Source: Phenylobacterium sp. NIBR 498073 (GTDB taxonomy: Bacteria > Pseudomonadota > Alphaproteobacteria > Caulobacterales > Caulobacteraceae). Taken from it: a stretch of DNA of 64,000 bases. The notes beneath the pieces were generated by a model that saw only the letters and a program-made list of their open reading frames with translations, was not told the DNA's origin and did not search any database. Position 1 is the first letter of the stretch. Each line of letters starts with the position of its first letter. Positions 8,878 through 15,566 of the stretch are shown here, piece after piece. The translations under genes and the position numbers were made by a program. The stretch lies in NCBI RefSeq assembly GCF_027286305.1, contig NZ_CP114599.1, forward strand, positions 1,612,001 to 1,676,000, given 5' to 3'.

Positions 8878-9837
8878 TTATGGGATTGGGTCTTTGAGGA
8901 TGAGCCGGACGAACTCCGCATCCGACCAGCGGCTCTCCGCGCGCAGGCGGGCTTGGCGGACGACGACGAGCTTGTGCGAGGCGATGACGTAGAGCCGCTG
9001 ATCGCCGGCTCCCGCGGCCATCACCAGGTCGCGCGGAATGGCCTCGCCGCCATCTCCGAGGTCGGTACTCGCCGTGACAGCCCCGGGGCCGGGATTGGGC
9101 AGCCACCAGCCCACGGCGTAGGCGTGGTTGGTCTCGGAGGGCATGAAGAGGTCGCGATAGGCGGCGCGGCGAGCGCGCACCTGCTCGCCGATCTTGGCCC
9201 AATCGCGCGCGGTCATCGCCGCGCCCTGGGGCATCATGGCCTGGCCGTCCGGACCGCGCCGCCAGGCCGCTGCGACCGCGCCCGCCGGCTGCAGGACCCG
9301 GCGCTCCAAGTAGGCGAGGGGATCGGGGGCCTGGCCGCCGGCCTCCAGCTTGCGGCGCATGACCTCGCCGAACGCCTGATATGGCGCGGGCCCGTACTGG
9401 AATCGCTCGCCGGGGGCGGCGTTGAACGGTGCTGCGACCGCTACGGCATAGGTTGGGACTTCGCCGATCCGGCTGGGCAAGCCCGACGACATGGTGAGCA
9501 GTTGACGTAGTGTGACGCGCGATTTGACCGGGTCCTGGCGCCATTCGCCTAGCGTGTCGGCCGCCGGTTCATCGAGCGACAAGTGTCCGTCTTCGACAGC
9601 TGCGGCGGCCATCAACGCGACGAGGCTCTTGGTCCCGGAGTAGAGCGGCAGCGGCGTTGTCGCGGCCGCGCCCTGTGCGTAGGCCTCGCACACCGGCCGG
9701 CCGTCAATGAGGACCAGGAGGCTCAGGCCGTCACGGGCCTCCGAGTAGGCGCTGAGCGCCTTGCAGTCGGGGGGCGCGGCCAGGGCCGGCGTGGCGGCCG
9801 ACAACAGGGCGGAGAGGGCGATCAGCTGCGTGCGCAT
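8878..9837 (-). CDS. exported serine hydrolase, beta-lactamase/CubicO fold
   Basis: A 319-residue protein with a signal peptide (cleavage near ALA-APP, residue 20). The active-site motif SGTK (Ser67-Lys70) is the SxxK of class C beta-lactamase-like enzymes; Tyr148 in QYGP fits the YxN-like motif, though Asn is replaced by Pro. Relatives act as esterases, amidases, D-aminopeptidases or transpeptidase-like enzymes, so beta-lactam hydrolysis should not be assumed. It lies upstream of the TBDR on the same strand, and the divergent promoter gap it shares with the M28-like gene contains the inverted repeat at 9860. Confidence 0.85.
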   Translation of the reverse strand: MRTQLIALSALLSAATPALAAPPDCKALSAYSEARDGLSLLVLIDGRPVCEAYAQGAAATTPLPLYSGTKSLVALMAAAAVEDGHLSLDEPAADTLGEWRQDPVKSRVTLRQLLTMSSGLPSRIGEVPTYAVAVAAPFNAAPGERFQYGPAPYQAFGEVMRRKLEAGGQAPDPLAYLERRVLQPAGAVAAAWRRGPDGQAMMPQGAAMTARDWAKIGEQVRARRAAYRDLFMPSETNHAYAVGWWLPNPGPGAVTASTDLGDGGEAIPRDLVMAAGAGDQRLYVIASHKLVVVRQARLRAESRWSDAEFVRLILKDPIP

Positions 9838-9859
9838 GCGGAACCTTTTCTGATGTAAT

Positions 9860-9874
9860 TGTCGATTATTGACA
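9860..9874. promoter_or_regulatory. inverted-repeat operator, copy 2 (divergent promoter)
   Basis: TGTCGATTATTGACA, the exact reverse complement of the element at 8863-8877. It lies in the 83-base gap between the divergent serine hydrolase (start 9837) and M28-like (start 9921) genes, so one bound dimer could control both. Two identical 15-mers 1 kb apart in promoter gaps are unlikely by chance. Confidence 0.7.
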
Positions 9875-9920
9875 TTATTGAGCAGCTAAGCCTAGTTCCC
9901 CGGCTACAGAGGAGTTCGTC

Positions 9921-11207
9921 ATGGCTACCCGCCGCAATGTCATCCTGGGCGCGGGGATCGGCGCCATGAGCCTGGAGGGCGCGATGGCCGGCGCCAGCGA
10001 TGTGTTTGCGACCCGCCAGGTCCAAGACGATCTGGCGCGCTACGACGGGTTCGGCCTTAAGGCCTCCGGCGGGGCGGGTGACGAGGCGTCGGGCGCCTGG
10101 CTTACCCGCGAGCTACAAGGGCTGGGCTTCGAAGTCCGTCGACAGGCCATCGAGGTCCCGTACTTCGAGGAACGGCAAGTCAGTCTGGCGCTCGGCGACA
10201 AGGTGGTGGCCGCGCTCGTCCAGGCCCCGGTGACGTTGACCCCGGCCGGCGGGCTGTCGGCCCGCCTGGTCCGGCTTGAAGTCGGGCAAGGGGCGGACGC
10301 TGCGACGGGTGCGATCGCCATCGCGCGCCTACCCTATGGGCGGTGGTCTACGCGGCATGCGGGCGCCGTCGCCAAGGTCGTGAGGGCGGCCTTAGGGCAG
10401 GGCGTCGGCGCCCTTATCCTGGTCACCGAGGGGCCGACGGGCCAGCCCCTGGCGTTGAATGCGGCGCCGGACGGTGTCGAGCGGTTTCCGATCCTCGCGG
10501 TCGGATCGCGTGAAGGCGAGCTGCTGGCGGCCGCAGCCGCCAGGGGCGAGCGGGCGACTTTGCGGATCGAGGGCATGAGCGGGCGCCGCCCAGCCTTCAA
10601 TCTGGTCGGGCGCCTGGACCGTGGAGCCGGGCGCGAGCTAGTGGTTTCAACCCCCCGGTCGGGTTGGTTTGGCTGCATGGGGGAGCGCGGCGGGGGCGTG
10701 GCCGCATGGCTGGGCCTGGCGCGTTGGGCTAGCCGGGCATGCCCGCTGGACCTGACGTTCGTGGCGACCTCGGGTCACGAATATGAAAATCACGGAGGCG
10801 AGGTGTTCCTCCGTAGCGCCCTGGCGCCACGTCCGGACGTCACGGCTCTCTGGGTCCATCTGGGCGCGGCGCTCGCGGCGCGGGACTGGCATGAGGCGGA
10901 GGGACGCTTGGCGCCCCTGCCCAGTGTGGATCCGCAGCGCTATCTGGTCGCGCGGCCGCAGTTGGTCGCGCCGCTGCGGACAGCGTTCGCCGGTCAGCCG
11001 GGGCTCGAAGCGGTCTATGGCGATGAGGCTGGGGCCGGCGGCGAACTGGGCGAAATCCTCGCGGCGGGCTATCCTCGCGCCTTCGGAATCCTTGGCGCGC
11101 ATCGCTTCCATCACTCGCCAAATGATGACATGCGGTGCGTCGACGCCGAGCATGTGGCCACGACCGGCCGGGCCCTGCTTGCCGCCGTCCAGGCGCTCCT
11201 GGCCTGA
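9921..11207 (+). CDS. M28-peptidase-like protein with altered metal-binding motifs
   Basis: A 428-residue protein with a twin-arginine-like N-terminus (ATRRNVILGAG). Its middle resembles a PA-type insert and its C-terminal half an M28 aminopeptidase fold (GGGVAAWLGLARW, then LTFVATSGHEYENHGGEVFL). At the place where M28 enzymes carry the first zinc ligands (AHxDS) it reads STPRSGW, and the bridging Asp position reads GERGGG. The motif GHEYENHG could supply other ligands. It may be a catalytically different or inactive member, or a separate exported family. It is divergent from the serine hydrolase, shares the operator gap with it, and is followed by two regulator genes. Confidence 0.7.
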   Translation: MATRRNVILGAGIGAMSLEGAMAGASDVFATRQVQDDLARYDGFGLKASGGAGDEASGAWLTRELQGLGFEVRRQAIEVPYFEERQVSLALGDKVVAALVQAPVTLTPAGGLSARLVRLEVGQGADAATGAIAIARLPYGRWSTRHAGAVAKVVRAALGQGVGALILVTEGPTGQPLALNAAPDGVERFPILAVGSREGELLAAAAARGERATLRIEGMSGRRPAFNLVGRLDRGAGRELVVSTPRSGWFGCMGERGGGVAAWLGLARWASRACPLDLTFVATSGHEYENHGGEVFLRSALAPRPDVTALWVHLGAALAARDWHEAEGRLAPLPSVDPQRYLVARPQLVAPLRTAFAGQPGLEAVYGDEAGAGGELGEILAAGYPRAFGILGAHRFHHSPNDDMRCVDAEHVATTGRALLAAVQALLA

Positions 11208-11233
11208 GGCGGCGTGGTGACGAAGAATCGGCG

Positions 11234-11734
11234 ATGATCGCGCATGGCCGCTCAAGGCCGCTTGAAGGAGGCGCCTTGTCCGGCGGCGCGCATGATGGTC
11301 CCGCGGCCAGCGGGACGTTCGATCCGATGGTCGAGGCCGTGCTGCGGGCGGTGCTCGCCGGCGTGCTGCGTCCTGGCGAACGGCTGCCGGAACGATGGAT
11401 CGTCGAAGCCTGCGGTTGCACGCATTCGGCTGCGCGCGACGCGATCAGTCGCCTGCAGTCGCTTGGGGCGGTGGTGGCGCCCGAGCGGCGCGGGGCAAGC
11501 GTGATTTCCAGTCGCGAGGCGCCCCTAAGCGAGGTCGACCGGGTTTGGCGCCAACTGTCGCCGTTGCTGGAGGCGTCGGGCGGTGCGCTGCCGATGGGAG
11601 GGGGGCGCGCGTCCTGGGAGCGCCTGAGCCAGGAGCAGTCCGCCCTCGAGGCCGCCCGGCCGGCGGCGGGCGATCGGTTGACTGACCTTCTCCGGCGCGT
11701 CTCGCTCCAGCGGGCCATTCTGGGGATGACTTAG
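11234..11734 (+). CDS. GntR-type winged-helix protein lacking an FCD domain
   Basis: A 166-residue protein. Residues about 33-90 read as a GntR winged helix: AVLAGVLRPGERLPERWI, then a helix-turn-helix with HSAARDAISRLQSLGAVVAPERRGASV. The C-terminal part is short (about 70 residues) and lacks the helical FCD effector domain found in the next gene. It is therefore either a truncated regulator or a DNA-binding partner. ATG at 11234 is chosen because longer frames run back into the previous gene. It ends one base before the next GntR gene. Confidence 0.7.
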   Translation: MIAHGRSRPLEGGALSGGAHDGPAASGTFDPMVEAVLRAVLAGVLRPGERLPERWIVEACGCTHSAARDAISRLQSLGAVVAPERRGASVISSREAPLSEVDRVWRQLSPLLEASGGALPMGGGRASWERLSQEQSALEAARPAAGDRLTDLLRRVSLQRAILGMT

Positions 11735-11735
11735 A

Positions 11736-12449
11736 ATGCCGACACGGCTGGAAGCATTTCTGACCTCGACCGCGCCGTTGGCGGCGCTGGCGGAAAGCAT
11801 GCCGGAGGGTCTGCCGGGCCAGATCGCCAGTGCGCTGCGCGAACGGATCCAGGCCGGTGAGTTCAAGCCGGGTGATCCCTTGAAGGCTGCCCCGTTGGCG
11901 GTGGCCTTCGGATGCAGCCGTGGCCCGGTACGCGAGGCATTGCGCCGCCTGGAGCGTGAAAAGCTCGTCGTGATCGCGCCGCGAACCGGCGCCGCCGTCG
12001 CCCAGATGAACGCCCAGGCCCTGGAGGCGCACTTTCGATTGCGCGCTGAGGTCGGTGCTCTTTTCGTGCGCCTCGCCGCCGAGCGCGTGCAGCGTCCGCC
12101 GGCCCTCGTGGCGGCGATCCTTGAAGGCGCCGAGGTGCTTGCGGAGGTGGCCGCCGACGAGAGCGCCCAGGTCGGCGACTACATCCGCGCTCGCCGGCGG
12201 CTGACCGACCTGATCGCGACCTTGGCGGCCGCGCCCTATGTCTCGGAGCTTTCTCAGGAACTCGAGCGGGAAGTGGCGATCCTGTGGGCGCCGATGAATT
12301 CAGCCGCGCGCCGTCGGCGATCGGCTGGCGGTTGGCGCAAGATTGCGCGCGCCATCGCCTCCGGCGATCCCGAAGCGGCCGAGGCCGAAGGACGCCGCAT
12401 GGTGCTGGAGTCCCTCGACGAAGTGCGCCGCATGGAGGCCTTGGACTAG
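11736..12449 (+). CDS. GntR-family regulator, FadR/FCD type
   Basis: A 237-residue transcription factor. The winged helix (ALRERIQAGEFKPGDPLK, SRGPVREALRRLEREKLV, RTGAAVAQ) occupies about residues 28-95, followed by an FCD-type helical domain (LRAEVGALFVRLAAERV onward) that normally binds a small carboxylic-acid ligand. It begins one base after the stop of the GntR-like gene at 11234, so the two are surely co-transcribed. It is the best candidate to bind the 15-bp inverted repeats at 8863 and 9860, but this is inference from position. Confidence 0.88.
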   Translation: MPTRLEAFLTSTAPLAALAESMPEGLPGQIASALRERIQAGEFKPGDPLKAAPLAVAFGCSRGPVREALRRLEREKLVVIAPRTGAAVAQMNAQALEAHFRLRAEVGALFVRLAAERVQRPPALVAAILEGAEVLAEVAADESAQVGDYIRARRRLTDLIATLAAAPYVSELSQELEREVAILWAPMNSAARRRRSAGGWRKIARAIASGDPEAAEAEGRRMVLESLDEVRRMEALD

Positions 12450-12973
12450 AAGGGCCTGCTCGCCGCCTCGCCGAGCGCGGTGAGGGCCTTCAGCGCCCGC
12501 AACTGGACCTGCAAGGCTGCGGCTCGCCTGTGGGGATACTCACCGCTCCGGTTTCGCCCAGGCCGGGCGTCCTGATCGGCTGAACGGCGCCTTGCCCCAA
12601 AGGCGACGTTTCGGCCAGCGCCGCGGCCAGTGCGGGCCAGTGCGATCAGCAAAGCGGCAGGTCGGCCTCAGTCCGCTGCTTGAAACGCCATCAGATCGAT
12701 CACTTCCTGGGCGGTGCGCGATTTTTGCGTCATTGCGCTTGGCGTGAGTGATTGTCGTGTCGATTGTGCGTATGCGCGCCGCTTTTCATCAAGAATGCGG
12801 AATATGTTGAAGAAAACGGGCGCTGAAGCGTGATTTGAGTTTCGGTGGCGTCGAGGGGCGGGGCTTGGGGCGGCGCTCAAGGGCGTTGGTCGCGGTCGTC
12901 GTGGTCGGTCGAACCCTGTCCCAAGGCTCGTCGGAGCGATCTGGCGAATTTCAACAACCCGTGGGGGCGAAGA
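12450..12973. other. intergenic region upstream of the M20 gene
   Basis: About 520 bases with no gene I can defend. The 12.7-12.83 kb part is relatively AT-rich and probably carries the promoter of the M20 gene. A half match to the GntR-locus repeat, TGTCGATT, lies at 12758 but lacks the second half. Minus-strand reading frames at 12.45-12.65 and 12.67-12.88 kb exist but have no ribosome binding site or recognisable family. Confidence 0.5.
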
Positions 12974-14572
12974 ATGAAGAACACTGCGAAGTCGCTGACG
13001 GCGATCCTGCTGGCGAGCGCGATAACTTTGCCGGCGGTTCCCGCCAATGCGGAGCCGACGCCCGAGATGAAGAGCGCGGCCCTGGCTGGCGTCGAGGCGC
13101 GCGCCAAGCTGAGTCAGGAAATGGTGGACTCGGTGTTCAGCTTCGCCGAGCCGGGGTTTCAGGAAGTAAAGACCGGGGAGTACCTGACGGGGATCCTCGA
13201 GAAGAACGGCTTCAAGATCACCCGCGGCGTCGCCGGCATTCCGACCGCGTGGACGGCGACCTGGGGGGCTGGCGGCCCGAAGATCGCGCTGGGCAGCGAC
13301 ATCGACGGCCTGCTGGGCCTATCGCAGTACCCGGGCGATCCGAGCATCAAGCCGATGGTCGAGGGCGCGCCGGGGCACGGCGAAGGGCACAACTCCGGCC
13401 TGCCGTTGATCATCGTGGCGGCGCTCGCGGCCAAGGATGTGATGGAGAAGAATAAGATCCCCGGGCAGCTGATGGTCTGGCCGGGCGTCGCCGAAGAACT
13501 GCTGGCGACCAAGGCCTTCTATGTGCGCGCTGGCCTGTTCAAGGACGTCGACGCCTCGATCTTCACCCACGTCAGCCGGGATTTTTCGACCCAATGGGGG
13601 CCGGCCGGCAACAACGGCATGGTCTCGGTGGAATACACCTTCCATGGCAAGACGGCCCACGCCGCCGGCCAGCCCTGGTCGGGGCGCAGCGCCCTGGACG
13701 GCGTTGAGCTGATGAACACCGCCTGGAACATGCGCCGCGAACATCTGCCGCTGACCCAACGCTCGCACTACGTCATCACCGACGGCGGCGGGCAGCCCAA
13801 TATCGTGCCGGGCGTGGCTTCGGTCTGGTACTACTTCCGCGAAAACTCCTTCCAGTCGATCCGCGAACTCTACGAGCTGGGGAACACCATCTCGCAGGCG
13901 GCCGCGATGGGCACCGGCACGACGGTCGAGCGCAAGGTGCTCGGCTATGCAGCGCCGAACTACGGCAACAAGCCGCTGGCCGAAGCCGCCTACGCCAACA
14001 TCAAGGCGGTGGGGATGCCGAAGTGGTCCGCCGACGACCAGGCCTTCGCCAAGGCGGTGCAGGTGACGCAAGGCTTCAAGCTCGAGCCGCTGGCGACCGA
14101 AGTTTCGCCGCTGACCACGCCGGAATCGCGTGGTCCCTCGATGGGCGGAGGGTCCGACGACATCGGCGACATCATGTGGACGGCGCCCACGATCACCATC
14201 CGCTATCCGTCCAATATCCCGAATGCGATCGGCCACAACGTGACCTCGGCCATGGCGATGGCGACCCCGATCGCCCACAAGGGCGTGGAGGTGGGCTCCA
14301 AGGCGGTGGCGCTGACCATCCTCGATCTGGTGACGACGCCAAAGCTGGTCGCCGATGCGAAGGACTACTTCAACAACGTTCAGCTGAAGGATCAGAAGTA
14401 TGATCCGGTCCTGGCGGCGACTGACATGCCTGCGATCCACTTGAACGCCGAAATCATGAAACAGATGCGGCCGAAGCTGGAGCCGTACTACTATAACCCC
14501 AAGAAATATAAGACCTATCTGGATCAGCTCGGCGTCAAGTACCCGGCTGCCGCCGTCCCGCCGGCAAAGTAG
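12974..14572 (+). CDS. exported M20-family amidohydrolase, AbgB-like
   Basis: A 532-residue protein with a signal peptide (cleavage near ANA-EPT, residue 26). It resembles the M20D amidohydrolases that split N-acyl or aminobenzoyl amino acids: SDIDGL (109-113), GHGEGHNSG (134-142), AEE (173-175), then FHGKTAHAAGQPWSGRSALD with the dimerisation-domain His. In many M20D members the metal-binding Cys lies in GHxCGH; here it is Glu. The ATG at 12974 follows GGGGGCGAAGA and gives a good signal peptide, unlike the longer frame from 12845. A strong terminator follows. Likely role: periplasmic release of an amino acid from an amide. Confidence 0.85.
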   Translation: MKNTAKSLTAILLASAITLPAVPANAEPTPEMKSAALAGVEARAKLSQEMVDSVFSFAEPGFQEVKTGEYLTGILEKNGFKITRGVAGIPTAWTATWGAGGPKIALGSDIDGLLGLSQYPGDPSIKPMVEGAPGHGEGHNSGLPLIIVAALAAKDVMEKNKIPGQLMVWPGVAEELLATKAFYVRAGLFKDVDASIFTHVSRDFSTQWGPAGNNGMVSVEYTFHGKTAHAAGQPWSGRSALDGVELMNTAWNMRREHLPLTQRSHYVITDGGGQPNIVPGVASVWYYFRENSFQSIRELYELGNTISQAAAMGTGTTVERKVLGYAAPNYGNKPLAEAAYANIKAVGMPKWSADDQAFAKAVQVTQGFKLEPLATEVSPLTTPESRGPSMGGGSDDIGDIMWTAPTITIRYPSNIPNAIGHNVTSAMAMATPIAHKGVEVGSKAVALTILDLVTTPKLVADAKDYFNNVQLKDQKYDPVLAATDMPAIHLNAEIMKQMRPKLEPYYYNPKKYKTYLDQLGVKYPAAAVPPAK

Positions 14573-14607
14573 TCCGCGGCGCGGTCCCATAGTTCGGGGC
14601 GTATCAG

Positions 14608-14636
14608 ACGGGGAGGCGCGACGAGCGCCTCCCCGT
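14608..14636. terminator. strong intrinsic terminator
   Basis: A perfect 12-bp stem (ACGGGGAGGCGC/GCGCCTCCCCGT) with a 5-base loop, followed on the plus strand by TTCGCTTTTCT. It ends transcription of the M20 gene and, lying just past the convergent Lrp stop at 14646, probably acts on both strands. Confidence 0.9.
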
Positions 14637-14645
14637 TTCGCTTTT

Positions 14646-15140
14646 CTAGACCTTGTCCTTGAAGACGATCGGCGGCGTGCCGCGCCGCGCGACCTCCCGC
14701 ATGACGAAGCTCGATCGGATCTTGGCCACGTGCGGGAGGATGGAGAGTTCCCGGCGATAGACCCGGTCGTAGTCCTCGAACGACGCCACGTTCAGCATGA
14801 TCAGGAAGTCGGTGTCGCCGGAGACGAAGCCGCAATAGGAAACCGAAGGGCATTTCACCACTTCGCGCTCGAACTCGTTCAGCGCCTTCTCCGCCTGGGA
14901 GCTGAGCTCGATGGCCACGAAGACGACGACGCTGTAGCCGAGCATCGGCATGTTGAGATTGGCCGAATAATTGAGCACCGCCTGACGCTCTTCGAGGTTT
15001 CGTCGGCGTCGCGCTACCGCGGTGCTGGAAAGGTTGATCTGCTCGCCCAGCCAGACGTCTGAGGCTCGGCCGTCGTCGCAAAGCTCCTTCAAAATCCGAT
15101 AATCCACGTCATCAAGATCAAGGTGTTCGGATTTCGACAT
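14646..15140 (-). CDS. Lrp/AsnC-family regulator
   Basis: A 164-residue regulator. The N-terminal helix-turn-helix covers about residues 10-60 (DVDYRILKELCDDGRASDVWL, SSTAVARRRRNLEE). The C-terminal RAM effector domain follows (VVVFVAIELSS, YCGFVSGDTDFLIML). Members respond to amino acids and often control a divergent neighbour; here that is the TBDR gene at 15567. ATG at 15140 has GGAG upstream, while the frame continues open to 15302 without a good signal. Residual uncertainty is the start: an ATG at 15161 is also possible. Confidence 0.9.
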   Translation of the reverse strand: MSKSEHLDLDDVDYRILKELCDDGRASDVWLGEQINLSSTAVARRRRNLEERQAVLNYSANLNMPMLGYSVVVFVAIELSSQAEKALNEFEREVVKCPSVSYCGFVSGDTDFLIMLNVASFEDYDRVYRRELSILPHVAKIRSSFVMREVARRGTPPIVFKDKV

Positions 15141-15566
15141 CGAAGGCGCTTCTCCGTGCATAAAACGGCGGCAATTATGGATTCCTCGCGCAGATAATCC
15201 ATCTCGCCGCGGACAGCTCCATGTCTGACGATAATCTAGTTCGTGCGACGGGCAAGGGAACGGCCAGCCTAGGGAGAGGGCGACGCCGACCAAAAGCGCC
15301 AACCGCGCACCGCCACTATTGAGCGGTAACTAGAGGTGGCGCTGGGGAGATCAGCAAGGCGAGGCGAAACGCCGCGAGCCGCATCGTTGGGGCGAGGGGC
15401 CTGAGCGATAGCCGTAAGAGGCGCAAGTATCCGAACGGAAGTTTAGCGATCCGCCGACAGTTTGGGCGGAGCGGGACCGTTTTGTTCAAATTTGACCAAG
15501 TCGGCGAAGTAAACAAGCCGACATAGATGCGAAATTACTTATCAAAATCTATCCGAGGGGGTGGTG
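15141..15566. other. divergent promoter region, Lrp regulator / Oar-like receptor
   Basis: About 425 bases without a gene. The last 90 bases are AT-rich. A 10-bp perfect palindrome TCAAATTTGA lies at 15486-15495, 72 bases before the receptor ATG, and could be a regulator site. GAGGGGG just before 15567 is the receptor's ribosome binding site. Confidence 0.5.

Noticed and set aside
8878..9837. Antibiotic-resistance beta-lactamase
   Set aside because: SxxK is present but the YxN motif is altered and the context is a receptor/peptidase locus; an esterase or peptidase-like role is more likely.
12758..12772. Possible third copy of the GntR-locus repeat
   Set aside because: Only the first half (TGTCGATT) matches; the second half is absent.
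12446..12880. Two short minus-strand frames upstream of the M20 gene
   Set aside because: No ribosome binding site, no family resemblance, and composition like the surrounding intergenic DNA.
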